Assembly (NCBI RefSeq): GCF_008831285.2
Contig: NC_045147.1
Location: forward strand, 17,958,854 to 18,022,853
Reading direction: 5' to 3'
DNA: 64,000 bases
Source: Nymphaea colorata
Lineage: Eukaryota > Streptophyta > Magnoliopsida > Nymphaeales > Nymphaeaceae
Shown here: one piece after another, positions 9,539-20,964 of the stretch
Numbering within the stretch: position 1 is the stretch's first letter
Layout: every line of letters starts with the position of its first letter
Translations under genes and position numbers: made by a program
Notes under the pieces: model-generated
What the model was told of the DNA's origin: nothing
The model's database searches: none
What the model saw: only the letters and a program-made list of their open reading frames with translations

Positions 9539-10669
9539 ATGGGGAAGAACAATGGAAGCAACAATGGTGGTGGGTGCAACCCCAAATCAAGAATGGGGAG
9601 GCAGAAGATAGAGATAAAGAAGATAACCAATGAGGAGGCTCGTCAGGTCTGCTTTTCGAAACGGCGAAACGGGCTCATGAAGAAGGCCGGAGAGCTCTGC
9701 ATCCTCTGTGGGGTAGAGATCGCCATCATCGTCTTCTCCCCCGCCGGCAAGGCCTTCTCCTTCGGTGACCCCTCCGTTGACGCCATCATCAACCGCTTTC
9801 TCGACCCTTCCTCTCACGTCCCCGCCCCTTCCGATGCTCACCGTGCGTCCACCATTGAGGAGCTCAACCGCCAGAACGACGAACTCATCCAGCAGATCGA
9901 AGCGGAGAAGAAGCACCATGTCCTGCTGCAGAAGCTGCACCGCAGCGAGGGGAGCAGCCGCATGGGCAGCCATTTCTGGGACGCCGACGTGGAAAACTCC
10001 TCACTCGATCAGCTCGAAGAGTTGAAGGCCGCCTTGGAGGAGATGAGGTCAGCACTAGCCAAGCGTGCCAACGAGCTCACTACGGGAATGCCGGTGATGC
10101 ATCTACCAGCTACCACCGGTCACCATCACCAATTTCCTCCGACGTCGCTCCCTCCTCCTCCATATTCTTCTGCCAGTTCCTCCGCTGCTCCTCTGCCATC
10201 CAGCACCTTCCTCGTTGGCCACAACAACAACTCCATGACCATCCCCTTCACTGATAACAGCAACTCGTTCATGGTGTCCTCGTCGAACTCTCACAACGTG
10301 GAGAACCTCTCGCTCGAGCAGTTTGAGGAGTTCATGAACTCCCTGAAGGAGATGAGGTCGGCTTTCGCCAAGCGCACTAACGAGCTCAGGACGGGAATGG
10401 CGGTGATGCATCCACCCAACACCGCCGGCCACCACCACCACCAATTTACTTCGTTGTTGCTCCCTCCTCCTCCCTATGTTTCGGCCGCTGCTCCTTTGCC
10501 TTCCAGCTCCTTCCTCGGCGGCTACACCTCCAATTCCATGAGCAAGCCGTTCACTAACAACAACAATTCTTTCATGGCGTGCACCTCGAACTCTCACGGA
10601 ACTACTGCAAACTCCGGCGACTATTTCCCGGGCAACCAGACTGCCGGCCGGCCAGTTTACCAGCTTTGA
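9539..10669 (+). CDS. Type I (M-alpha) MADS-box transcription factor, AGL62-like
   Basis: A single open exon encodes 376 residues, as expected for intronless type I MADS genes. The MADS domain covers about residues 19-79 ([38 protein letters not shown]), with the KAFSFG ending typical of the AGL62/M-alpha group. A predicted coiled-coil follows (about 104-135). Relatives act in the nucleus as DNA-binding dimers, mainly in female gametophyte and endosperm development; that role here is by family. Residues 151-252 and 254-353 are two tandem copies of one module: a coiled-coil starting VEN.SL, then MRSA.AKR.NEL, a His cluster, a PPPPY proline tract and an Asn/Ser-rich end. This makes the protein longer than usual. 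The ATG chosen is the first in frame and sits just before the MADS domain. A TATA-like 'tataatttt' lies about 80 bases upstream. Confidence 0.9.
   Translation: MGKNNGSNNGGGCNPKSRMGRQKIEIKKITNEEARQVCFSKRRNGLMKKAGELCILCGVEIAIIVFSPAGKAFSFGDPSVDAIINRFLDPSSHVPAPSDAHRASTIEELNRQNDELIQQIEAEKKHHVLLQKLHRSEGSSRMGSHFWDADVENSSLDQLEELKAALEEMRSALAKRANELTTGMPVMHLPATTGHHHQFPPTSLPPPPYSSASSSAAPLPSSTFLVGHNNNSMTIPFTDNSNSFMVSSSNSHNVENLSLEQFEEFMNSLKEMRSAFAKRTNELRTGMAVMHPPNTAGHHHHQFTSLLLPPPPYVSAAAPLPSSSFLGGYTSNSMSKPFTNNNNSFMACTSNSHGTTANSGDYFPGNQTAGRPVYQL
9989..10597 (+). repeat. Internal coding duplication in the MADS gene
   Basis: Bases 9989-10294 and 10298-10597 encode two in-frame copies of a module of about 100 residues. 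Matching blocks are VEN.SL.Q.EE, MRSA.AKR.NEL, TGM.VMH.P, HHHQF, PPPPY, APLPSS.FL and FM..(S/T)SNSH. The copies differ at many residues, so the duplication is not very recent. The truncated relative at 380-713 retains one module plus the C-terminal tail. Confidence 0.9.
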
Positions 10670-11290
10670 GGAGTTCTTTTACTTTTTAAGACATAGCGGA
10701 ACATCTAGTGTCTTTGGTCTGGAATCTGGCCTAGTTAGTTGCAAACCAGATTCTATTGTACCCGAGACTATTCTTTATTGTTCATAACTATTGTTTGATT
10801 TGCTGCATTCTTTCAATAGAAATTTGGTATTTGATCTTTCAAAGTGATGTTAGTTTTGGTCTGGTTGATCACTTCGAGACCATTTAAACACGGGGATTTC
10901 TTGTAATTAATTAGTGAATCCCACTAAACAGAGGTTTTCAGTGATTGGAGAATAACATAATAAAAATAAGTAAAACGTCATCAGAAGTTTTAGTGACGTT
11001 TCTGTAATTATTGACTTATACGGTGGTAGTTGTCACTTGTGAACCTAATACCAGTCAATATTCTCACCGGGCTTATTTTTTATGAACTTTGCAAAGGCAA
11101 GAAGTTATAATGAGGATGATCTACCACCCGTTAATAATGCTTCCCATTTACTAATATTTTGACGAAATCACTAGTAAAGATGAATTTTTACTAACATGTG
11201 TTTTAAAAAAAAGATAGACATAACTGATCAGCTAAGAGTGATTAACGACCTTCTCTACACCACCTTTGACTAGCTACCAAGCGACTCAAC
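10670..11290 (+). other. 3' region of the MADS gene shared with the upstream fragment
   Basis: This is the probable 3' untranslated and downstream DNA. It resembles 714-1470 in order and orientation. The fragment's AATAAA corresponds here to 'aatagaaat' near 10815, a weaker polyadenylation signal. Confidence 0.6.
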
Positions 11291-12860
11291 AAATCTTAGT
11301 CAGTGGATCCGGCCGCGCTTAACTCAGTTTAGAGTTTAAAACAAGTCTAAATGATCTGATTATAATGGCTAACATTGATCAATTTGTATATTGTTCTTTG
11401 AGAATGGGAATGAAATTTCATTCCTTTAATAGATGCAGGGCATTCCTATGCATTTAACCTACACTTCTAAAAAAAACTGCTACTTGTAGCATTAACTATT
11501 AGGTGAGCAAGAGAAGTATTTCATCTGAATTCTCCTATTTTCCAAGCTCTGAAGTTCCAAACCTCTGTCATTTGAACCAAGGACCTGCTGTATAGCAGCC
11601 ACTAGCCCCAATTGGCCGCGCTTCGCCCCTCGAAGCCCCCATCCAATAAAAAGCCAATGAAACAAAAAAAGTGATTCACTACTTTACCAGTTAAACCCAA
11701 ATCTGCCAACCTAACGATAATTGACTTTTGCACATAAAGAAGAATTCCACATAAAGTCAAGTGGAATCCTTCACCTGCTCCCAATTCCAGCGCCTTATTT
11801 CCTGTCATCCACAAATTGTTGAGTTAATTATCCAAAACCCTCATCAATTTTTCATTTATGCTTAACAATCATCCAAATACATGAGCTGAGGGTGCGTTTG
11901 ATAGCCTCAGATCCGCAGATTTAAGGTCTAACCCTCATTCTCATCCGATTCAAATCCGAGGTTTTGGCGGTACAGTAAGAATCTCAAAACATTTTTTTCA
12001 TGTAATGGTAAAATCCAGTGTTTGTCTACACTATAGGTCCGACATAAAAAATATTTTAGATCAGCATCAATCTCAGATCTAAGGTTATGATTTAGGTAGA
12101 TTGGTTTGTGAGTAATTGGATCAACTTAATTAATTGGTAGTCGACAAAGCATCACTTGTAAACTTAATTCTTTGAAAGTTAAAACACAAATTTTATTAAT
12201 TTGCTCAAAACAAATAACTTCACATGATATACTTTGTAAATTGTCAATTTGGATGATCGAATAACTCATAATTAGCACCTTTAACCGTCATATTTTGCAA
12301 AGTAGGGAGGTACTGTTCGAGTCTATGGGAGAGAGGGGAAGAGAGATTGAGAGAAGATGTCAATGGATCTGATATCAGACCGAACCACATTAAATTAGTT
12401 GGATATGAAAATGCTTTCAAGCATTGAAAAATAGAACTCGGGTTGGATTTAGTTGCACGCACATGTCAGACCCGATAATTCACATCACCTATGGCGAATT
12501 AACTGTGGATACCCATATACAATTTATGTATGGTAAATTGATTCCGACTTTGCCAAATGCATGACTGGATCTGAATGCATTGAACCTGTCATGAAAGTCG
12601 GATTTGGATTAGATTCGATCCTAATCCTAGTAAACAGATCCAGATCTAGTCTAGTTTTTTCTTAATCCCGTCTGTTGACATCACTAGAGAGAGATTATGA
12701 GAATTTCTCACTCCTCTGGTAACAAGGGCCATTGAATTTTTCCTCTTCTTTTTTTTAATACTAGGTGGGTAGATCTAATGTTCCATAATGTTCAGCCATA
12801 TTTGTGAATTCTTAAAATGCACATTTTTCTTGAATTTAAGAGAGAGAATGGCAGATCAGA

Positions 12861-12936
<76 letters not shown>

Positions 12937-14270
12937 CAAATTAAATAATTAGGTTCTTTAACCTAATTATTTAATTTGCATGTCAATAACTATATAATAT
13001 TAAAAATATATATACATATATATTTATTGAAGAAGTTACCATGTCAATGACGGACGATATTCCATGACTTCCTCTCTCTCTCCCCGACGTCTCCTTCTTC
13101 CTCATATTATTAAATTCCTCTCCATAGGCAGTTTACCTTCGCAGTGCTGAGCAATTTCAGCCGAGAACAATGGACAGTTTAAAAGTATCAGATGTTTGTC
13201 TTTTTATTATAATATACAAGGTACGATATCTTCCTTTTTTAATCGAATCTTTATATGGAAGTTTATTTAATGACCAACTATTTATGCATAAAAAAGCTGA
13301 CGATTAACGAATTTATGAGTACAGCTTTTGATGCCCTGGAATTTCAGGTAGGAAGACGGCAACACCAACCGTCTTGCTCCCACTCTTCTATGATTGATCA
13401 TTTATCCCTTTTTTACACCTTTTTTTTATATTTGAGATCTACTGAATCCTGTACTTCTTTGCAATTGTTAATTTTTTTAGAATTTTTAGATAATTGTAAA
13501 AAGGTCAACTTTCGCATCTTTACGTTCTTATTTTGACCAGCATTAAAATCGGGAGTCTTCGATTCGATATCCCGGGTTGTCCTGCTTTTCTAGATAAAGC
13601 GGTAGCCAGCTGGAGTTTGTTTAACCCAGCCAACCTAAGCGCGTACCGGCCGGAGTACCTCGTTCCTTCTTGTACAACGGAAGTGGGTCCACTAGGCTGC
13701 TTTGACTGGGTGCAACTCGGTCCACGGGAATGAAGAGTCAATGCGCTAAGCTTGAACAAACGATCCAGGCTGAGTTTTGACTCCATTTATTATCGAAGCT
13801 GAGTCAAGTCTGCACTCGGTCATGTCCTTGGCTGCTAGGCTCGGTCAGCGGCCTTCGAAATGGCAGCTGGGCCCGCAGACGGAGTCATGGTTAGAAAGAA
13901 ATGTTCGTCAAACAAATTTGGCGTTGGGGGTAAATTCGTAAAATAGGTGATCAGGGGGCCTGGCTTCGGTCTGAATGAAAGCCGCCTGCGCTGCTTGGAC
14001 TGAAGGGCGCCGCCCACCCCAGTCTCTGACTCAACCTCACCATTTTCTCCGGACGCCCTCCACTTTTTTGCTTAAACAAATTGTACCTCAAATTTTTCTA
14101 AGATTCCCGATATTTGCCTCACACTGCTCACTATCTGAGTCCAAGATGAAGATGGCATGTGAGAAACAGGAAAACTTTGATTGGCTTTTACGAATTATGT
14201 CTAAATGCATTGGGTTCATTAAAGTTAGAAAAACGTTCGGTTTCTGTGTCTTTTTTATCCCCTAGTTCAC
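11291..14270. other. Intergenic AT-rich DNA with microsatellites
   Basis: I recognise no gene in these 3 kb. Short open frames do not resemble known proteins. The stretch contains a compound microsatellite with an adjacent palindrome (12861-12978), described separately. On the minus strand near 11560-11640 there is a weak tRNA-like box B ('ggttcaaat'), not strong enough to call a SINE. The DNA becomes GC-richer from about 13540 towards the PTI1-like gene. Confidence 0.4.
12861..12978. repeat. (TC)n(TA)n(GA)n palindromic microsatellite plus perfect inverted repeat
   Basis: About 19 bases of TC, 24 of TA and 31 of GA follow one another, so the tract is itself self-complementary. Immediately after it, 12937-12955 and 12960-12978 form a perfect 19-bp inverted repeat ('caaattaaataattaggtt' and its complement) around the 4-base loop 'cttt'. 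Confidence 0.95.
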
Positions 14271-15616
14271 GACTTCGCGGACTCCCCTCTCTCTCTCTCT
14301 CTCACGCCCGTGCCCCGCCGGCATCAGATCTCCTAAATTTCCTCTCTCTCGCTTTTTCTGCAGTGAGCGAGACAGTCGCTCACGGTCAGAATTTGTATTT
14401 GCGCTGAGAGAAGTTTGTGTGGAGAAGGCTGCCAAAGATTCGGCCTCATCCTTCTTCTTCTACTTGTCACTACCAGCTGGTTAGCGTGGGATTCACCTGC
14501 GGAGGTTTGCGCCTTTTTTTCGTTTTCCTCTTTTTTGCATCGAGGCTTTGTCGAAGATCGATCTGTGCTTTTGCGCTCGTCTTCTTGTTTCCTTTCGTGA
14601 AGGATCGTTTGATTCTGTTGTAAGGCCGGTGTGCGCTTTGTTTTCTGGTTACTTTCCTCCCGTTTCTTCCTTGGAAATCTTCCGCCTTCTTTTTTGTTAC
14701 CTTTTGTCTGGCGACCGATTTCTTGCGGATCTTTATGTTCTTCTTCGTATTAGTTTTCTTTTGTTTGTTTACGGCTCGGAAAGTACTTTTCGCCTCTTGT
14801 TTTTGGGTTCTTTGCTAGGCCTGAAGGTAGTTTCAATGGATAAAATCAGGATTTCTGTCATTTCCGACCGTAATTTGTGGCGTTGATTGAACGAATAAGA
14901 TCGTAGACAGATTCTCTGTCCGATCGGTGCATTTTTCTGAGGTTAGGGTTCGGTACCGGGAATCTTCCGCTAATTTTACTGTTGAGACAGTGGAATCCAC
15001 CACGTAAGTGTCCGGTTGCATGTGGATGTCTTCTTACTGGTTCAGCTGCTGGAACGCACTTTCTTCTTTTTACTTTAGCCTTTTCTAATACATTTTCAAC
15101 TGATCTTCCTATTCAGCTTCTAGCTGTGGTGATGTGTTAGGCCTTTCCGCTTGAATGACTTTTCACTGATCTTCCCACGTCGTTTTTTCTGCAAGATTTG
15201 TTTCAAGGCGTGATTTCGCACTTAGTTTCTCTCCTGTGAATCACTGGGGCAGGGAATAGTTTTCGTCGCTGGAAATGTGTATTTTTTTGTTTGACCCGGC
15301 TTATTTACTTTCCATGGGCGCGTTTCGACTAAGTTTTTGACTTTTTTTTTTCCTGTGTTTTTTTGTTTTCAGAATTTGTACCTTCGCAAGTGATCAGGAT
15401 TTTAGAATCTAATTCTTCGTTTACTTTGTTATTTTTTAACAGTTGACATTTGAATTTTCTTTCGTCTCTTATGAATTTGGTTGCATTAGTTTACATTTAA
15501 ATTCTAGCATGGGATTTCGCAAACGTCTCTCCCTCTCTCGTCCTAAGCAACCATTCTCTTTCTTCTTATAGTGCTTTATCGAGAAAAAAAGGAGCTGGTT
15601 CGCTTCAAACATAAGT
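14271..15616 (+). promoter_or_regulatory. Probable promoter and 5' leader of the PTI1-like gene
   Basis: CT-rich DNA upstream of the start codon includes 'ctctctctctctctc' near 14290 and 14340, common in plant leaders. A good acceptor 'ttcttcttatag' at 15560-15571 lies 45 bases before the ATG, so the leader is probably split by an intron. The donor and transcription start cannot be fixed by eye. Confidence 0.45.
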
Positions 15617-18600
15617 ATGAGCTGCTTTAGTTGCTGTGATGACGATCCTATGCATAAGGCAGCTGACAGTGGGAGCTCATTTCCCCCAAATGTTGTAGCA
15701 AACCATCAGCGTAAGTATCAGAGTGGAACAAAGATGTATCTGCAAGTGCGCATCTTAATACTTTTTTTCATCATGCTTTAACTGCTAGTCTCTTTTTCTT
15801 TTGTCGTCTGTACGGTTTCATTTGATAGCGGATTTTCCTTTGGCAATTCAATTCTGTGCATTGATAATGCTGGTTAACTCTTGGTCTGCTTTTTCTGAAG
15901 TTTCAAGTTTCAAGTCATTTATGGAGATGAATACCCTTTTGAAATCGAAGGAAGCAGTAGGTTTTTGTGGTCATCATATGATCTTTAGTTTTGTTTTTCT
16001 TTAAGTGGATGCAAAATATTTATGATTTAAAGCTTTTTGCATCATCATACTGCATGCATAATGTTCTAACTGGTTTTCCTGCTTTTGATCATTATTGAAG
16101 GAATAAAGAGTAAGAAGCACTCGTTATATTGGTGGTAGTTTGGCAAAAAAGTTTTAATCGCAAATTTCACTGGCATTAGAAAGGATCGTTTTGAAATGTT
16201 AGGTTAGGGTTCATTTGGTGATATACTGCATTATCCAAGGACCATTTTGATGAAAAATATTTCTAGACCTTGCAGACCTTACGTCTGTCCTTTTGGTTCC
16301 AGCCTAGTCTGTGCTGTCTTGAAAATTCTGATCTTTGTTAAACATGATTGATCTTTGTCGGACATGTTCTGTTGCAACTTGCAAGATATTCTTACTGAAT
16401 TCTTTGTCACAGATATCACTGTTTTTCTTGAGAAACACTTTAAAAAGGGAAAACAAAGAAAAAGAAAAGAAGTGGAAAAACCACAATATATTTGAAATAC
16501 AAAGATGGGAATATCCCATTGTTCCAGAAAAAGGTGATTTAAATATATTTTTGATATTTTTAAAGTTTAGCATTCTAATATGTAATAGCTATTTTGAACT
16601 TTTATCAATTTATTTCAAGAAAGTTAGTAGAAAACTCAAAATTTTCGTATGATTATATGTTTTCATATTTTAAAATTTTTTGAATCTCTAAATTTCCCTA
16701 AGAAAAATCAACTTTCCAATTAGTTCCCGAGAAAAAATTGCTCATAAAATCCAGGGAAGATATTTGTGACAATAGTTAATCACTATATACATATTCATAA
16801 AGTATTTGTTTCAGGCTTTGGATGAGGCATTAGGTGCTTGAGTATTTATTGGAACTGAGAAACTTATTAAATGGAAATAATGCAGGCAATGAAGGTGCTT
16901 ACCGTCCCACAGAAGCAGCTCCTAAAGGTGCACAAACTGTGAAGGTTCAACCTATCTTAGTTCCTGCTCTTTCAGTGGATGAGTTGAAGGAGATAACAGA
17001 CAACTTTGGTGCTAAATCCCTAATTGGAGAGGGCTCATATGGGAGAGTATACTTTGGTGTCCTAAAAAGTGGTCAAGCTGCAGCAATCAAGAAGCTGGAT
17101 GCTAGTAAGCAGCCCGACCAAGAATTTCTTGCTCAGGTCAGTCTTCTGCATTATTAGGCAGTTGAAAATTGTTAATGTGAGCAATTTTTTATTAATTTGT
17201 GGACATTTTTATTAGGTTTCAATGGTTTCAAGGCTTAAACATGAAAATGTGGTGGAGCTAGTTGGCTACTGTGTTGATGGAAGCCTTCGTGTTCTTGCAT
17301 ATGAATTTGCAAGCATGGGATCACTACATGATATTCTTCACGGTACATGAAAACATTGCCAATTGATTTTGAATGACTTGTTTCTGGCGACTTGTTCGTT
17401 TTATTAAATACAATAAAGAGTGTATTGTCCCCCTAGAATCCAACTGGCTGGATTGTTTGACCTATGCAGTCATTGCAGTCTGTTCTGATGCTTCTCTGAC
17501 TTTTTTTCCCTGTGCTCAATATTTCCAAGTTAATGTTCAAATTGGAATATGGCAAAATATAGAACTATATAAATTCAAAAACTTCTCAATCTCAGACAGT
17601 ATTACAATTCAGGAGTGTGCTTGAAATACTCAAGCTTCTGAATGTTAAGGAAAAACACCGTGAAGGTCATGGAACTGTAGTAACAAATTTAAATGGAATG
17701 TAAGGAAAAGAGGAGAAAAGCAAAAGAAAGGTTTTGAACTCCTCTAGTTGCCACTTAGTTTGCTTGCTTGAATACAAGTGTGAAACTGTTTCAGCCAAGA
17801 GCTCTATGTGAGTTCAGGTAAAAACATGAAATCTGAAGCCAAATGATTGACCAATGTATTCTGTGTTCATGATTTTGCTTGGATAACACAAGCATTTTAT
17901 TGCAGCCCTGTTTTTTGCAATCTTCCACTCCTTTAGAAAGAGTTTGAATTGCATTAGCTATTTGCTGATATATGTATATTAGAGTACAAGTTTTGATATG
18001 TGCTATGATTGCATGAGGCAGGACGGAAAGGTGTGAAAGGAGCTCAACCAGGTGATGTCTTAAGTTGGACACAGCGAGTGAAAATTGCTGTAGGTGCTGC
18101 AAAAGGGCTCGAGTACTTGCATGAAAAAGCACAGCCTCACATTATCCATCGTGATATAAAATCCAGTAATGTTCTGTTATTTGATGATGATACGGCTAAG
18201 GTAGCTGATTTTGACCTGTCCAATCAAGCACCTGATAATGCGGCAAGACTTCACTCCACTCGTGTGTTGGGTACTTTTGGGTATCACGCTCCAGAGTAAG
18301 TTCTTCTCTTTATGCTTGCTGGATATATTGGTGAAATATCCAACATGTTCAGTCAAGGATTTCAAATTTTCCATATGATCATAATGACAGATAGCCGCAC
18401 ATCTTTGTGTTAGGAACTATTGGCTATCATGCTTCAGAATAAGTTTTTTTCATGCTTACTGAATATAATGGTGAAATTTCCAACCTGTTCAGTCAACGAT
18501 TTCCTCATGATTATAATGATAGGTACCATATTTTTTGTTCAGATAATCGGCTACTACAAGTTCCCATTAACCTATTTTTCCTTTTTGACATCTTAAAAAT

Positions 18601-20964
18601 GTTGTGCTCAGAAATAATTGGTCATGTATCAACTTCTAACTCCTTTTAATTACTTTCTCACTTCCTTAGAACTGGGATATACATTATTCAATAATACGAC
18701 AGAACTAAGAAGTAAGAACAGATAATATGTGATTCCAAAAAGGAATACGTTTGTTCTGCAGTCATAAGGCCCTCAGGAAACCAATTTAGTTTCTGGAGAC
18801 TTCCAGCTGCCTTGGAGGTTCTTCCTTCAAACCTAGTCTATTAATCTGATGGACATGGTAACTGTAAGACGAAAATGGACTCATCCAGGCCAGAAGATGT
18901 GATAATTCAAACGGCTGATATATCATTTCGGGCCTTCAATTTAATTGGTGGGTATAGCTTATTATAGTTTGTTGTAGCATGGTTTTTCCATCATCATCGT
19001 TTGTCAGAGTTCTTGACCATATTAATGTCTTCGGATCTGGTAGGTTAAAGTTTATTCCAATGTTATCCGTATCGTACGATACGGACGCGTATCGTACGAT
19101 ACGTATCGTATAGGTCAAGAAAACCTATACGATACGCTGTTTAAAGACGATACGCGTCTATATCGTACACGTATCGCACGATACGTGCGATACGGGGCCG
19201 TATCGTACGATACGGGCGATACACCCCCGTATCGTACGATACGGGTTAAAACACAAAATTTTTTATTTTTTAAAGTTTAAATACTCCTCCCTCTCTCTCT
19301 TCTTGTATTTAAAGACTCCAAGAGACGTAGGAGGGAGAGATTTTGCACATTTTCATCAAAAATAACCAAGGATTCATCGATTTGGAAAATATTATCGTTA
19401 AATCATGAAAGATGATAAGTTGATAACTATATGTTTTGAACTTATAAAATTGTGATGTAATATAAGTCCTAAAACTCAAAGTCCTAAGACTCTAAGTCTT
19501 AAGATTCTATAAAATTTTCAAGTTTAAAATTGTGATGGATGCTTATTATGTTATTTTGAATATCTAATTTCTAATTTTTGAATGCGTTGTTGACACACAT
19601 GAATGTTCCTTATGTATGATGATCTTTTTTATATTTGAATATATTTTTCTTGATTTCTGATTTTTTGTTTATTTTTTCAGATTTTTAATAATTTTTCTCT
19701 ATTTTTTTTTATTTTAAAATATTTTTTAAAATTAAGAAATTAATTTTACGATACGCTACGCTACGTTTATGATACGTTACGATACAGTGTATAGGTCAGC
19801 CCGACCAATACGCGATACGCTACGCCTTTTATAACATTGGTTTATTCTGTCAAATAATAGCCTTCACACCCTTGGTTGTCTACCTGGTTCCTGTCAAGGC
19901 TCTTCAGAGATTCAGGAAATCTGACTTAACCATTGTTTTCCTATGGGCCATTTTAGATATTGAGGATCTTAGAGTTTCTCCACTTGCTTTGTTGTGTGAA
20001 AATGATAAGCACCATGGGTACAAGTTTCAACTTTATCATTTGATGGGGTGGACTGTGGCTTTGTTTTGGTTTTGAGCCAAACTGTCTGTCACTCGAGAAC
20101 ATTCCAATCACTTTTGTTTTTTGTGCTAGAGAGATGTCTTGGTTGGCACAAAATTGTGCAGTTCTGTTGTAGAATATAATCATTTGCCAGTGAATTGGTT
20201 TGGTAGTGTCACAAATGTCTTTGTCATTTCTCGCTAAATCATGGGCTGAGATTTCTGTATTAACTGCAGATATGCCATGACTGGGCAGCTGAGTTCAAAA
20301 AGTGATGTCTACAGCTTTGGGGTTGTCCTTCTGGAGCTTCTGACAGGTCGGAAGCCCGTTGATCACACACTCCCAAGGGGGCAGCAGAGTCTTGTGACAT
20401 GGGTAACTACCGATTACTGACCCCAGCTTGCTTACCAGTGTTTTTGCTTCCTGCTTTGTGATCTACATGCTTGCATGAGTTTTCTTAATGGCTGGTGTTA
20501 TGGTTCTCTTCAGGCAACGCCAAGACTCAGTGAAGACAAAGTTAGACAATGTGTGGATCCTAGGCTTGGTGGAGATTACCCTGCTAAAGCAGTGGCAAAG
20601 GTTTTTCTCTCAGCTCTTGTAGGTTAACACAATTCCGCGAGATCACTAGTTGGATCTCTTGATTTAGGCTGCAGCCAGTTCCTGGCTATCTTCTTGAAGC
20701 ATAAACTATTTACTATTCCTTAGCGCTTCACTTCAGTGATCTGTGCGAAGCATAAGTCTGTTGTGGATGTCGTTTCTGCCTTGGGCCTCCTTTTTACGGG
20801 ACTTGGCTAATGGTACCTAATTGTTCGAACAGATGGCTGCAGTAGCTGCCTTGTGCGTGCAGTATGAAGCTGACTTCCGGCCAAACATGAGCATCGTGGT
20901 GAAGGCTCTACAACCTCTACTAAACGCACGCCCTGGGCCAACTGGTGACGCTCCAAGCTTGTGA
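15617..20964 (+). CDS. PTI1-like serine/threonine protein kinase
   Basis: Seven coding exons join without a frame break: 15617-15710, 16886-17136, 17216-17342, 18022-18295, 20270-20402, 20514-20600, 20833-20964. They give 365 residues, the usual PTI1-like length, and all introns are GT-AG. The protein starts MSCFSCC, a Cys cluster that in this family is S-acylated for membrane attachment. The kinase domain has the glycine loop GEGSYGRV (79-86), lysine K100 in AAIKKLD, HRD at 200-202 and DFD instead of DFG at 220-222. DFD is the normal PTI1-like form (VADFDLSNQ). The activation segment [15 protein letters not shown] is intact, and the tail ends LLNARPGP...PSL. Relatives act downstream of Pto or OXI1/AGC kinases in defence and oxidative signalling. 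Intron 4 carries a hAT-like element and a decayed copy of the exon 4 end. The neighbour is an unrelated kinase on the opposite strand, tail to tail. Confidence 0.95.
18262..18524 (+). repeat. Tandem duplication spanning the exon 4/intron 4 junction of the PTI1-like gene
   Basis: Bases 18262-18391 (the end of exon 4 and start of intron 4) resemble 18406-18524. The second copy retains a decayed version of the exon end: 'ggctatcatgcttcagaataag' against 'gggtatcacgctccagagtaag', followed by the shared 'catgttcagtcaa' type intron sequence. The CCAGAG|TAAG context has become TCAGAATAAG, so the GT donor is lost and the duplicate exon end cannot be spliced in the same way. Confidence 0.85.
19058..19839. 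mobile_element. Non-autonomous hAT-like transposon with palindromic subterminal repeats
   Basis: The 782-bp element has short terminal inverted repeats (CAATGTTAT at the left, ATAACATTG at the right). It is flanked by a perfect 8-bp target duplication 'gtttattc' (19050-19057 and 19840-19847), the size made by hAT transposases. Both subterminal regions carry many copies of 'cgtatcg', often as the palindrome 'cgtatcgtacgatacg' (left about 19070-19245, right about 19745-19825), with AT-rich filler between. No transposase frame is present. It lies in intron 4 of the PTI1-like gene. Confidence 0.85.

Noticed and set aside
13995-14007. Thirteen bases identical to the 5' part of miR319 ('ttggactgaaggg')
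   Set aside because: The rest of the mature sequence differs and no complementary star arm is found upstream, so no miRNA precursor is supported.
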